From Sphingomonas adhaesiva (GTDB taxonomy: Bacteria > Pseudomonadota > Alphaproteobacteria > Sphingomonadales > Sphingomonadaceae), in the NCBI RefSeq assembly GCF_002374855.1, contig NZ_NWVC01000002.1:310001-374000 (forward strand): a stretch of DNA of 64,000 nt. Direction: 5' to 3'. Below, in pieces: positions 26,650-35,459 of the stretch. Position 1 is the first letter of the stretch, and the number at the start of each line of letters is the position of its first letter. The notes under the pieces were generated by a model. It did no database searches and was not told the DNA's origin. It saw only the letters and a list, made by a program, of their open reading frames with translations. Both the position numbers and the translations under genes were made by a program.

Positions 26650-27060
26650 CTATTTCCCCCGCGCCTTTCCCCATTCGCGCGCGACCGTGTAGCCGAGATA
26701 GCCGGTGCCGAAGAGCGCGTAGAGCGGCTCGGGCAGGCCGTTGAGATAGGCGTTCATCCCCCGCCCGATCGCCAGCGCCATGTCGGGCTGGGCCGCGGCG
26801 ATCAGCCCCATCGGGATGCTCCACAGCAGCAGCGCATACATGACGTAGAGGAAGCTGGGGCGCGCGCGGCTGGTCCATGGATCGGGCGAGGCGGCCTCGG
26901 CCAGCACAGCGGCCATCTGCGTCTTGATCCGTTCCAGTTCCTGCGTGCCCTCCATGCGCAGCAGTTCCAGCTTCGCCGCCTCGCGCGCCTTGGGATCGGG
27001 GATGATCTTGTCGATCAGCCCGGCGATGGGCGCGATGATGCCGTCGATCAGTGATGCCAT
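26650..27060 (-). CDS. 3TM-type holin (gene-transfer-agent holin family)
   Basis: 136 residues. An N-terminal amphipathic segment (LIDGIIAPIAGLIDKIIPDP), a charged helix (KAREAAKLELLRMEGTQELE), then two strong hydrophobic helices (FLYVMYALLLWSIPMGLIAA at about 70-90 and LYALFGTGYLGYTVA at about 112-128). This is the layout of the Pfam family described as 3TM holin for gene-transfer-agent release. It would form inner-membrane lesions that let an endolysin reach the wall. The adjacent upstream gene encodes exactly such a muramidase (21 bases away). No other phage or GTA structural gene is nearby. Confidence 0.82.
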   Translation of the reverse strand: MASLIDGIIAPIAGLIDKIIPDPKAREAAKLELLRMEGTQELERIKTQMAAVLAEAASPDPWTSRARPSFLYVMYALLLWSIPMGLIAAAQPDMALAIGRGMNAYLNGLPEPLYALFGTGYLGYTVAREWGKARGK

Positions 27061-27081
27061 GTCGGTTTCCTCCCCTCTCCG

Positions 27082-27618
27082 TCAGCCGAGGCGATTGGCG
27101 AGCCAGCCGTACAGGAACGCCTCGTTCGCGGGGCGCTGTTCGGCCAGGGTCAGGTAGCGTTCGCCCTGCAACGCCTCGATCGCCTTCACCAGCACGGTCG
27201 GCGCGCGCACCCCGCGCGTCGCCAGGAAGCGATCGAGCGCGGCCAGCGTCTGCGGGCCGATGCGCCCGTCGAGGACGATATCGGGATAGTCGCTGCCGCC
27301 GCGGTTGAGCGCGTTGAGCGCGCGCTGGAGGAAGGCGGTCGCCACCGCCGGCCCCATGTTCACCCCGGTATCGAACAATTCCGCCGCGACGCGCGGGGAG
27401 CGTTCGGCGACGCGATCGAACCCCGGATTGAGCCAATAGGCGCGGCGGTAGATGCTCTGCGCGGCCGGCCGGGTGAAATGCCGCATGTCGCCGGCATAGC
27501 CGTTGGCGCGCGCCACCGCCTCGGTAATGCCGAAGCGCGTCGCGCCGCCGCGATCGGCGGGATGATGAACGAACCCGCCCTCCCGGTCGATCACCGCCTC
27601 GATCAACTCGTCGATCAT
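27082..27618 (-). CDS. Glycoside hydrolase family 108 endolysin (N-acetylmuramidase)
   Basis: 178 residues. The N-terminal GH108 domain carries the catalytic-glutamate motif VIDREGGFVHHPADRGGATR, followed by FGITEAVARANG. The C-terminal part (about 110-178: LDGRIGPQTLAALDRFL, YLTLAEQRPANEAFLYGW) is the PG_binding_3 type peptidoglycan-binding domain. Cleaves glycan strands of peptidoglycan. No signal peptide, so export depends on the holin encoded just downstream. RBS GGAG-type (AAGGAGCGGAAC) supports the ATG at 27618. Confidence 0.9.
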   Translation of the reverse strand: MIDELIEAVIDREGGFVHHPADRGGATRFGITEAVARANGYAGDMRHFTRPAAQSIYRRAYWLNPGFDRVAERSPRVAAELFDTGVNMGPAVATAFLQRALNALNRGGSDYPDIVLDGRIGPQTLAALDRFLATRGVRAPTVLVKAIEALQGERYLTLAEQRPANEAFLYGWLANRLG

Positions 27619-27666
27619 GTTCCGCTCCTTTGATTGGGATGGGTGGAACATAGTGAGAACATTGGG

Positions 27667-27795
27667 TGTAGGACAGGCGGGGCGTGCAGTACTCCATCAG
27701 TCACCCCGGACGTGTTCCGGGTTCCACCGTTCCGCAAGATCGACGTCTGGTGAGTGCGTGGCACGGTGGATGCCGGAACAAGTCCGGCATGACGG
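27667..27795. repeat. Family B composite palindromic repeat, copy 2
   Basis: It starts GTAGGACAGG, contains TCACCCCGGACGTGTTCCGG and ends GATGCCGGAACAAGTCCGGC(ATGACGG). Block order matches 13982-14104. It occupies most of the 235-base gap upstream of the endolysin gene. Confidence 0.8.
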
Positions 27796-27853
27796 TGGGG
27801 GGCGTTCGCATGGGTCGCGACGACTTTCCGGGCCAAACCCGGATCGCGCCCCT

Positions 27854-28207
27854 TCAGCCGCGTGTCCGCACGATCTCGCACCCCACGGCCGCGTCGGGGT
27901 AGACGTCCGGCTTGACCGATCGCACGCGCACCTCGCGCACGCGCGGGTCGGCGAGGCACAGCGCCGCCACCGCCTCGACCAGCGTTTCCTGCAGCGCGAA
28001 GCCCGGCCCCTGCGCCAGCGCGGCGATGCCGGATCGCACGGCGTCGTAATCCAGCACCTGCTCGATCGCGTCGGCAGCGGGCGGCGCATCGTAGCGGACG
28101 GTCATCGACACCGACACCAGCACCCGCTGCGGCACCTGTTCGTGCGGGTGGATGCCCAGCCGCATCGACACCGCCAAATCCGACAGGATGATCGTGTAGT
28201 CAGCCAT
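27854..28207 (-). CDS. folB: Dihydroneopterin aldolase
   Basis: 117 residues, typical FolB size. Splits 7,8-dihydroneopterin to 6-hydroxymethyl-dihydropterin and glycolaldehyde in folate synthesis. Family features: IILSDLAVSMRLGIHPHEQVPQ at the N-terminus, DYDAVRSGIAAL in the middle, the active-site glutamate in LQETLVEAVAALCL, and VRSVKPDVYPDA with the catalytic Lys. It overlaps the SDR gene by eight bases and lies downstream of folE, so the three form one operon. Confidence 0.93.
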   Translation of the reverse strand: MADYTIILSDLAVSMRLGIHPHEQVPQRVLVSVSMTVRYDAPPAADAIEQVLDYDAVRSGIAALAQGPGFALQETLVEAVAALCLADPRVREVRVRSVKPDVYPDAAVGCEIVRTRG

Positions 28208-28973
28208 GCACGCGCCCTTCGAACATCACATCGCCGTCTCGCTTCACGAACCGCTGCCCGGCATCGACGAACAGCGTCTGCCCGGTGACGCTGCGCGCGC
28301 CGAGCAGATAGACCACCGCCGCCGCGACCGCATCCGCGCCGACCGGGCGTTGCAGCAGGTTGGCGCTGGCAGTGCGCCGGAACTCCTCCGCGCTCTGGTC
28401 GCCGCTGGGCAGCGTCAGCCCGGGGGCGACCGCATTGACGCGCACGCGCGGCGCGAACGCCTGCGCCAGCAGCACCGTCGCGCTGTCCAGCGCGGCCTTG
28501 CTGAGCGTGTAGGAGAAGAAATCGGGATTGGGATTGGCCAGTTTCTGATCGAGCAGGTTGACCACCGCACGCTCCCCCTCGCCCGGCTGCTCCGCGAGCG
28601 CGGCGGCGAGGCGGGCGGGGGCGAGCGCGTTGACCGCGTGGAGCCGTGCGGCCAGCGCCAGGTCGATCGCCTCGGGCCGATCGAATTCGAACAGCGAGGC
28701 GCTGTTGACGAGGCCGAACAGCGGCCCGTCGGCGGCGGCGCGCGCGATCAGCGTGCCGACCTGATCCGCATCGGCCAGGTCGGCATGGATCGCCTGCCCG
28801 CCCAGCTCCGCCGCGAGCGCCTCCGCCGCGTCGCGCGACGTCCCGTAATGGATCACCGGGCGGTAGCCGGCCGCCGCGACCGCGCGCGCGATCGCCGCGC
28901 CCAGCCGCTTCGCCCCGCCGGTGACGAGGACGCGCGCGCCGCCCGGCGGCGCTGCCGAATCCGGGCCCGTCAT
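28200..28973 (-). CDS. SDR oxidoreductase in the folate operon (FolM-like)
   Basis: 257 residues from MTGPDSAAPP at 28973. A longer frame to 29312 overlaps folE and is rejected. Motifs: VLVTGGAKRLGAAIARA (TGxxxRxG with Arg, as in pteridine reductases and FolM), NSAS, and the YxxxK pair in FFSYTLSKAALDSAT; NAVAPGLTLP and TGQTLFVDAGQRF at the end. Sequence type and position between folE and folB suggest a dihydromonapterin or dihydrofolate reductase activity. This is inference; generic SDR function is the safe call. Confidence 0.85.
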   Translation of the reverse strand: MTGPDSAAPPGGARVLVTGGAKRLGAAIARAVAAAGYRPVIHYGTSRDAAEALAAELGGQAIHADLADADQVGTLIARAAADGPLFGLVNSASLFEFDRPEAIDLALAARLHAVNALAPARLAAALAEQPGEGERAVVNLLDQKLANPNPDFFSYTLSKAALDSATVLLAQAFAPRVRVNAVAPGLTLPSGDQSAEEFRRTASANLLQRPVGADAVAAAVVYLLGARSVTGQTLFVDAGQRFVKRDGDVMFEGRVHG

Positions 28974-28975
28974 CC

Positions 28976-29614
28976 TCAGCCCATGCCCATCAGCGACAGC
29001 ACTTCCTTGCGGCTGCGCTCGTCGTCGCGGAACACGCCCATCATCCGGCTGGTCACCATGCCGACGCCGGGGGTGCGCACGCCGCGCGCGGTCATGCAGG
29101 CGTGGCTCGCCTCGATCACCACCGCCACCCCCTGCGGCTTCAGACCGTTCCAGATACAGTCGGCGACCTCGGCGGTCAGCCGTTCCTGCACCTGCAACCG
29201 CCGCGCATAGGCGTGGAGGACGCGCGCCAGCTTCGAGATGCCGACGACATGGTCGCGCGGCAGATAGGCGATGTGCGCCTTGCCGATGATCGGCGCCATG
29301 TGATGTTCGCAATGCGACTGGAACGGAATGTCCTTCAGAAGGACGATCTCGTCATAGCCGCCGACCTCCTCGAACACGCGCGACAGGTGCTGCGACGGAT
29401 CGTCGCCATAGCCGGCGCAATATTCGCGCCACGCGCGCGCGACGCGCTTGGGCGTGTCGATCAATCCTTCGCGGGTGGGATCGTCGCCGGCCCAGCGGAT
29501 CAGCGTGCGCACCGCCGCCGCGACGTCGTCGGGCACCGGCAGCTTGCCGTCGCCGCCGACCAGATCGCCGTCCGCCGGGTCGCCATGGGGTGTATGTGCG
29601 TGATCGTCCGCCAT
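28976..29614 (-). CDS. folE: GTP cyclohydrolase I
   Basis: 212 residues. Converts GTP to 7,8-dihydroneopterin triphosphate, first step of folate synthesis. Zinc-binding and catalytic residues are visible in QSHCEHHMAPIIGKAHIAYL and in ASHACMTARGVR. KLARVLHAYARRLQVQERLT is the family core. ATG at 29614 is preferred; a GTG three codons upstream (29623) is possible, but lies only three bases after the AAGGG. The gene starts an operon of folE, SDR and folB with gaps of two bases and an overlap of eight. Confidence 0.96.
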   Translation of the reverse strand: MADDHAHTPHGDPADGDLVGGDGKLPVPDDVAAAVRTLIRWAGDDPTREGLIDTPKRVARAWREYCAGYGDDPSQHLSRVFEEVGGYDEIVLLKDIPFQSHCEHHMAPIIGKAHIAYLPRDHVVGISKLARVLHAYARRLQVQERLTAEVADCIWNGLKPQGVAVVIEASHACMTARGVRTPGVGMVTSRMMGVFRDDERSRKEVLSLMGMG

Positions 29615-29824
29615 CTTTTTCACTTACCCTTCATCTTTCGCAACGCAGCATGACCGAATTTCGATTTGGCCGTTGATGCTTTATTGTCACTCACGACGTT
29701 TGCCGCACGAATCCTACGCAAAAACGTTTGACGGCGGAAATTTTCGGTCGCTACCTTCCATACCGCATCATCAAACGCCGACATGACGACACAAGATCGC
29801 GTGCGGCTTACGGAGGGGATGTTC

Positions 29825-32773
29825 ATGAGGAAGTTCGACCTGCTGTGCGCGTCCGCCATCAGCCTGCTGGCGGCCGCACCCGTTGCCGCACAGACCGGCG
29901 CCACCACCACCGCCCAGAATGGCGCACCGACCAACGGCCCGGGGCAGGAAGCGCCCTCCTCCGTATCGACCGATACGTCCGCTGGCTATGCCTCCGACAT
30001 CGTCGTCACCGCGCAGCGCCAGTCGCAGCGGTTGCAGGACGTGCCGATCGCGGTGACCGCGTTCACCGCCGACAATCTGGACAAGCAGCAGATCGTGAAC
30101 CCGGTGGCGTTGCAGCAGTCGCTGCCCAACATCACCTTCACCAAGACGAACTTCACCTCGTCCAGCTTCACGATCCGCGGCATCGGCGACCTGTGCGTCG
30201 GCGTCACCTGCGACCAGGCGACCGCGATCCACGTCAACGACATGCCACTGCTGGCGACGCGATTGTTCGAAAGCGAATTCTTCGACCTGGAGCGGGTCGA
30301 GGTGCTGCGCGGGCCGCAGGGCACGCTGTTCGGGCGCAACGCGACGTCGGGCGTCGTCAACTTCATCACCGCCAAGCCCGACCTGTCGGGGATCCGCGCG
30401 GCGGGCGAGTTCGAATACGGCAATTACGATTCGAAGCGCGTGAAGGCGATGTTCAACCTGCCGCTGGGCGACACGCTGGGGCTGCGCGTGGCGGGCACGT
30501 ACCTGAACCGCGACGGCTATACGCTGAACGACTATACCGGCAACCGCATCGACGGGCGCGACCTGTATGCGGTGCGCGGCACCCTGTCGTGGGAACCCAG
30601 CCCCGACACGCGCGTCGACCTGATCGGCTATTACTTCCGTGAGAAGGACAATCGCAGCCGCATCCAGAAGCAGCTGTGCAACCGCGATTCCACCGGCATC
30701 CTGGGCTGTTCGCCGGACGGCGCGGGCTTCGGCACCACCAACGGCAATTCGACGCTGGCGACGATCCTGACCAGCCGCGAATTCCTGACCATTTCCGGCG
30801 CGGGGGCGCTGGCCCCGTTCGCGCTGGGCAGCGTCTACCAGGCGGCGGACAGCTTCGCGGGGGTGACCAACCCGGCCGACGTGCGCCGCGTGCGAGTCGA
30901 TTACGAGCCGACCTACTTCGCCGAGGAACAGCAATATACGCTGAAGCTGTTCCATGACTTCGGCCCGGTCAGCCTGAACATCACCGGCGGCTATATGGAG
31001 AATACCGTCGATTCGACGTCCGACTACAATCTGGCGGTCGAGAATTCCTATGCGGGCAACGCCGGCCTCAACCTGCTCAACGCGATCGGGCGGCCGGGGC
31101 TGCCGGGCGCGGTGCTCAACAACGTGCGCCAGTATCTGATCCCCAACGGCCCCGGCACGCTGTGCCAGTCGCTGCCCGAGGCCAGCAACACCGGCGTCTA
31201 CGGCGGCAACGCGGTCTGCGCGCCGACCAGCCTGGACTTCGACCGGTCGTACAACCACGTGCGCCAATATACCGCAGAGGCGCATATCGACAGCTCGTTC
31301 GACGGGCCGTTCAACTTCCTGCTGGGCGGCATCTATTTCGACAGCAAGCAGCAGAACGATTATTACGTCAACGCGTTCGGGCTGGATTACGCCACCGGCC
31401 TGCTGGGATCGGGCGCGTCGGGGGGCACCGCCTATCTGGCGTCGCCCTTCTACCGTAACAGCTCGCCCGAATTCCGGCTGAAGTCGTGGGGCGCGTTCGG
31501 CGAGGCGTATTTCCAGGCGAGCGAGAAGCTGAAGCTGACGATCGGCCTGCGCTACAACCACGACGACAAGATGGTGCGCGCGCGCACCACGCTGGCCAAC
31601 GTCCCCGTCCCCTATGGCGCCACCACCGCCTTCCCGCAGCTGGACAGCGGCGCGGTCGACTTCGACCCGACCCTGCCGGGCAACCAGGCGTTCGCGATCG
31701 GCAACGTCAAATTCTCGCGGCTGACCGGGCGCGCGGTGATCGACTACAAGATCACCAACGACAACCTGCTCTATGCCTCCTATTCTCGCGGGTACAAGTC
31801 GGGCGGCATCAACCCGCCGCTGTCGCCGCTGTTCGCGGTGCCGACCAATTTCGCGCCGGAAAGCGTCGATGCGTTCGAAATCGGATCGAAGAACACGTTC
31901 GGCGGCGGCGCGCTGCGCATCAACCTCACCGGCTTCTACTACAAGTACAAGGACCTGCAGCTGTCGCGCATCGTCGCGCGCACGTCGGTGAACGACAATA
32001 TCAACGCCGACATCTACGGCGTGGAAGCCGAAGCGGTGCTCAGCCCGATCCCGCGCTTCGTCGTCAACGCCAACTTCAGCTATCTGAAGACCAAGGTGTC
32101 GGCGGATCGCTTCCTGGCCAATCCGCGCGATCCGTCGGGCGGCCGGTCCGACGCGGTCATCATCAAGGACGTGACCAACGCATCGAACTGCGCGGTCGTG
32201 CCGACCACCGCGGGCAACCGCGCGGGCGCCAACGCCTTCGTCACCGCGGTGAACGGCGCGGTCGGGCTGGCCGCGCCGGTGGCGGTGCCCGGCACCACCG
32301 CGAACGGCGCGTTCAGCATCTGCTCGGCGCTGACCGCGCAGGCCGCCGCGATCGGTGCGGCGTTCGGCGGCATCCAGGTGCTCGGCTCGGGCGTGGAAGT
32401 CAACGTGCGCGGCAACCAGCTGCCCAACGCGCCGACCTACAAATGGTCGGTCGGTGCGCAATATACGGTCGACGTGGGCGGCAGCGGGTGGACGGTCGTG
32501 CCGCGTGCCGACATCAACTATACCGGCAACGCCTACGGCACGATCTTCAACAAGAACCCGATCGACCGGATGCCGGGATACGAAGTCGTCAACGCGCAGC
32601 TTCAGGTCAACGCACCCGACGACCGCTTCTACATCCGCGGCTTCGTGCAGAACCTGACCGGCAACGATTCGACCACCGGCATGTACGTGACCGACCAGTC
32701 GTCGGGCCTGTTCACCAACATCTTCACCATCGAACCGCGCCGCTACGGCGTGGCCGCCGGGTTCAAGTTCTGA
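29825..32773 (+). CDS. TonB-dependent outer-membrane receptor
   Basis: 982 residues. The ATG at 29825 follows GGAGGGG at seven bases and opens a clean signal peptide (residues 1-23, ending PVAAQ). The linker is Thr/Gly-rich, then DIVVTAQRQSQRLQDVPIAV begins the plug (about residue 58). ERVEVLRGPQGTLFGRNATS, GVVNFIT is the hallmark plug end. The barrel ends in RYGVAAGFKF. This subtype (VVTAQRR..LQDVPI) is expanded in sphingomonads and often linked to siderophores, vitamins or plant compounds; the substrate cannot be read here. It is divergent from folE and has no linked transporter. The 200-base divergent gap shows no clear Fur box. Confidence 0.94.
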   Translation: MRKFDLLCASAISLLAAAPVAAQTGATTTAQNGAPTNGPGQEAPSSVSTDTSAGYASDIVVTAQRQSQRLQDVPIAVTAFTADNLDKQQIVNPVALQQSLPNITFTKTNFTSSSFTIRGIGDLCVGVTCDQATAIHVNDMPLLATRLFESEFFDLERVEVLRGPQGTLFGRNATSGVVNFITAKPDLSGIRAAGEFEYGNYDSKRVKAMFNLPLGDTLGLRVAGTYLNRDGYTLNDYTGNRIDGRDLYAVRGTLSWEPSPDTRVDLIGYYFREKDNRSRIQKQLCNRDSTGILGCSPDGAGFGTTNGNSTLATILTSREFLTISGAGALAPFALGSVYQAADSFAGVTNPADVRRVRVDYEPTYFAEEQQYTLKLFHDFGPVSLNITGGYMENTVDSTSDYNLAVENSYAGNAGLNLLNAIGRPGLPGAVLNNVRQYLIPNGPGTLCQSLPEASNTGVYGGNAVCAPTSLDFDRSYNHVRQYTAEAHIDSSFDGPFNFLLGGIYFDSKQQNDYYVNAFGLDYATGLLGSGASGGTAYLASPFYRNSSPEFRLKSWGAFGEAYFQASEKLKLTIGLRYNHDDKMVRARTTLANVPVPYGATTAFPQLDSGAVDFDPTLPGNQAFAIGNVKFSRLTGRAVIDYKITNDNLLYASYSRGYKSGGINPPLSPLFAVPTNFAPESVDAFEIGSKNTFGGGALRINLTGFYYKYKDLQLSRIVARTSVNDNINADIYGVEAEAVLSPIPRFVVNANFSYLKTKVSADRFLANPRDPSGGRSDAVIIKDVTNASNCAVVPTTAGNRAGANAFVTAVNGAVGLAAPVAVPGTTANGAFSICSALTAQAAAIGAAFGGIQVLGSGVEVNVRGNQLPNAPTYKWSVGAQYTVDVGGSGWTVVPRADINYTGNAYGTIFNKNPIDRMPGYEVVNAQLQVNAPDDRFYIRGFVQNLTGNDSTTGMYVTDQSSGLFTNIFTIEPRRYGVAAGFKF

Positions 32774-32847
32774 TCCGGCGACGCTGACGCAACCATGCGC
32801 CGCTCCCGCGGATTGACCCCATCGGTCTATCACGAAGGAGCGGCGAC

Positions 32848-33054
32848 ATGGCGAGCGGTCTGAAGAAGGGTGACGAGGTCACGTGGAAGTCGCATGGCGG
32901 CACCGCGCACGGCACGGTCGAGAAGAAGCTGACCCACGACACGACGATCAAGGGCCACAAGGTCCGCGCGTCGAGCGACGACCCGCAATATCTGGTAGAG
33001 AGTGACAACGGCGGAAAGGCGGCGCACAAGCGCACTGCGCTCAAGAAGGCGTGA
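32848..33054 (+). CDS. DUF2945 (Tudor-like) protein
   Basis: 68 residues, very basic. GLKKGDEVTWKSHGGTAHGT, VEKKLTHDT, HKVRASSDDPQYLVESDNGG and AAHKRTALKK match the DUF2945 family, described as a hypervirulence-associated TUDOR-like domain. The small beta-barrel fold with many lysines suggests nucleic-acid or protein binding, which is inference. RBS GAAGGAG precedes the start. 47 bases downstream on the same strand is the SWIB gene, likely on the same transcript. Confidence 0.88.
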   Translation: MASGLKKGDEVTWKSHGGTAHGTVEKKLTHDTTIKGHKVRASSDDPQYLVESDNGGKAAHKRTALKKA

Positions 33055-33101
33055 TTCCGCGAGGAGCCGGCCCGTTGGCCGGCGCAACAGGAAGGAATGT
33101 A

Positions 33102-33383
33102 ATGGCTACCAAGACCAAGGCCGACGCAGCTGCCCCGAAGACCGGCGGCATCCACGCCCCCGTGCAGCCGTCGGCTGAACTGGGTGCGGTCGTCGGCAAC
33201 GAGAAGCTGCCGCGCAGCCAGGTCATCAGCAAGGTGTGGGACTATATCAAGTCCAACAACCTGCAGAACCCGGAGAACAAGCGCGAGATCATCGCCGACG
33301 AAAAGCTGAAGAAGGTTTTCGGCCGCGACAAGGTGACGATGTTCGAAATGAACAAGTACATCTCGCAGCACGTCAAGGCCTGA
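33102..33383 (+). CDS. SWIB/MDM2 domain protein
   Basis: 93 residues from MATKTKADAAAPK; RBS AGGAAGGA upstream. A Lys/Ala-rich N-terminal tail leads to the SWIB/MDM2 fold: LGAVVGNEKLPRSQVISKVW, DYIKSNNLQNPENKREIIAD, LKKVFGRDKVTMFEMNKYIS. In eukaryotes this domain belongs to SWI/SNF complexes; in bacteria it occurs in chlamydiae and several proteobacteria with an unclear, probably DNA-related role. It pairs with the DUF2945 gene upstream. Confidence 0.93.
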   Translation: MATKTKADAAAPKTGGIHAPVQPSAELGAVVGNEKLPRSQVISKVWDYIKSNNLQNPENKREIIADEKLKKVFGRDKVTMFEMNKYISQHVKA

Positions 33384-33615
33384 CGGCATCGTGCCGCCCG
33401 CCGCTGCGCGACGACGCGCGCGGCGGGGGCACACGGACCCGCGCCGTGCGCATTTGCGCCGGCGCGCGTTCCCGGCGGTGGAGCGGTCGCTCCCGCCCCT
33501 TCTCCCGTCACTTTCCCGCCATTCGCCGCAGGTAGTCGGCGACATGACCGCGTGGTGCGGCGTCAAGCGCAGCGCGGAGGCGCCCCTTTCACCTCGGGTA
33601 GCGTGATCGGCGGCG

Positions 33616-35268
33616 TTACCGCGATGACGGGTTCCGTGGTGCTTGCGCGGGCCGTGACGGGCGGTCGCCCCGCGCCGGGCGGGTCATCGCGCGCAGATTG
33701 TCCGATGCGATGGCATCCTCCAGCACGTCGGGATGCGGCAGCGCCGCGCCGTCGCGCCGCCCGACGATCACCTCGCCCGCACCGCGCGCGAAGCGGTGGT
33801 GGGTGACGATGTAGCCGCCCTGGCGGACCGCGCGCAGCAGGATCACGCTGTGCGGATAGGGATCCTGCATCCGGTCGCGCACGATCACCACTCCGGACAC
33901 GCCGATCCGGTCCAGGATGGCGCGCGCTGCATCGGGGGTGCGCGCGATGACGTGATAGCCGCGCCCCATGAAGTCGCTGCCCGCCAGCCATTGCGATGCG
34001 CGCGCCACCCATGTCGCGCGCGTTCCGCCGTCGCGATGCGCGACCTGCGCGATGATCGCGCCTTCGCCGCCCGCGCGGCCGTCGACCATCCAGATCGACG
34101 AATCCGCCGGCATTGCCGCGACGATCGCGGGGGCGGCCATGTCGCGCTTCGGCTCCAGCCGCGCCAGCGCCACCACCGGCGATGCGAGCGCCACGCCGGG
34201 CAGCGCGATCGCCGCGACGCGCATCGCCGCGCCGCCGTGGCGCCACGCCCGCACCACCCCCAGCGCCGCGAGCGCGACGCACCACGGCAGCGCGGGCAGC
34301 ACGTAGCGCGCGTCGAGCGCCACCGGCACGATCGACTGGAACGCCAGCGTCGCCGCGATCGCGGCCAGCGCCAGCCGCACCACCGCCCCAGCGCGCGGAT
34401 CGCGCCACCCGCCCGCCGCACCCATCAGCGCCAGCAGGATGCCCGCGATCCCCAGTTGGCCCAGCAGCGCCGCCGCATTGCTGCGCAGCGCCAGCCATGC
34501 ATAGGCCGGGCCGGGCGCATAGTTGAACCCGCCCGCCGAAATGCGGAACGACACGTAGTACCATGGCGCGACGACCAGCGCGGTCAGCGCGCCCGTCGCC
34601 CACAGCCGCGGATCGCGCAGCAGCGGCCAGCGCCGCGACAGCGCGATCTCGATCGGCGGGATCAGCGCGACCAGCGCGCCATTGCCCTTCACCAGCGGCG
34701 CGAACGCGGCCAGCGCGCCGAACAGCGCGAAGCGGCCCCAGCCGGGTCGCTCCGCCGCACGCAGCCACGCGACCGCCGCAAGCCCGGCGACCAGCGCCAC
34801 CGGCTGGTCGAGCAGGAACGCGCGCGCGCTTTCCACCACCAGCGGCAGGATGAGCATCGCGATCGCGGCGGCCAGCCCGGCGCGCCACGCCCCCGCGCGC
34901 GCCAGCGCCCAGGCGGGCAGGATCGCGGGCAGCCCGGCGACGAATGCGCTGGCCAGCGCCGCCGTAGCCACCCCCGGCCACCAGATCGCCGCGGCGGGGG
35001 CGAGCAGCGCATACCAGCCGGGCGGCCAGTGGCCGATGGACAGCTTGGGATAATGGACATAGAAATCGCGCGCGAACGCCATCGGCGCGGGCATTCCGGC
35101 GCGCAGCCAGTCGGCGATGAACAGCGTGTTGACGTAATGCGCCGATTCGTCGGGGCCAAGGAAGCTGCCCGTCAGCCCGCCGGTCAGCGCCGCCAGCGCG
35201 ACGCTGGCCAGCCCCAGCCCGATCGCCAGCCCCGCCGCCTGCGCGACCGCGCGTATCCGCGCCTGCAT
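33616..35268 (-). CDS. GT-C fold membrane glycosyltransferase (GT39/ArnT-like)
   Basis: 550 residues with about ten transmembrane helices in the first 360 (for example LAIGLGLASVALAALTGGL, LAAAIAMLILPLVV, LWATGALTALVVAPWYYVSF). The first periplasmic loop has the acidic pair typical of GT-C enzymes (FLGPDESAHYVN), followed by HWPPGWYALL. The C-terminal 180 residues form a soluble periplasmic domain. Uses a polyprenyl-phosphate sugar as donor, by family. Acceptor unknown. It lies 22 bases from tRNA-Arg, and its 3' gap to the SWIB gene (33384-33615) shows nothing I recognise. Confidence 0.85.
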   Translation of the reverse strand: MQARIRAVAQAAGLAIGLGLASVALAALTGGLTGSFLGPDESAHYVNTLFIADWLRAGMPAPMAFARDFYVHYPKLSIGHWPPGWYALLAPAAAIWWPGVATAALASAFVAGLPAILPAWALARAGAWRAGLAAAIAMLILPLVVESARAFLLDQPVALVAGLAAVAWLRAAERPGWGRFALFGALAAFAPLVKGNGALVALIPPIEIALSRRWPLLRDPRLWATGALTALVVAPWYYVSFRISAGGFNYAPGPAYAWLALRSNAAALLGQLGIAGILLALMGAAGGWRDPRAGAVVRLALAAIAATLAFQSIVPVALDARYVLPALPWCVALAALGVVRAWRHGGAAMRVAAIALPGVALASPVVALARLEPKRDMAAPAIVAAMPADSSIWMVDGRAGGEGAIIAQVAHRDGGTRATWVARASQWLAGSDFMGRGYHVIARTPDAARAILDRIGVSGVVIVRDRMQDPYPHSVILLRAVRQGGYIVTHHRFARGAGEVIVGRRDGAALPHPDVLEDAIASDNLRAMTRPARGDRPSRPAQAPRNPSSR

Positions 35269-35290
35269 CCCCGCGCCCCTTCCCCGGTTG

Positions 35291-35367
35291 TGGTGCCCCC
35301 GGCGAGATTCGAACTCACGACCTGCGGTTTAGGAAACCGTCGCTCTATCCTGCTGAGCTACGGGGGC
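35291..35367 (-). tRNA. tRNA-Arg (anticodon CCT)
   Basis: On the minus strand a 77-base cloverleaf: acceptor GCCCCCG / CGGGGGC, D-arm GCTC...GAGC, anticodon loop TTCCTAA (anticodon CCT, reads AGG), T-arm with GTTCGAAT type loop, discriminator A and encoded CCA. The top anticodon-stem pair is an A-C mismatch as read here. Confidence 0.95.
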
Positions 35368-35459
35368 ACGCGCGTTCGCGGTATCGCGCCGACGCGGCGG
35401 AATCAACGCGCTTGCCGCCGAGCGGCGACGGGCGATCCGGCGATGTGGAAGGAAATCTC

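Noticed and set aside
26650..27618. Prophage remnant
   Set aside because: Only holin and endolysin are present; no integrase, terminase, capsid, tail or repressor, and flanks are ordinary chromosomal genes and REP elements.
29728..29757. Sigma-70 promoter TTGACG with a 17-18 base spacer before the second TonB receptor
   Set aside because: The -35 box is good but the -10 hexamer matches only about half of the consensus; not listed as a feature.
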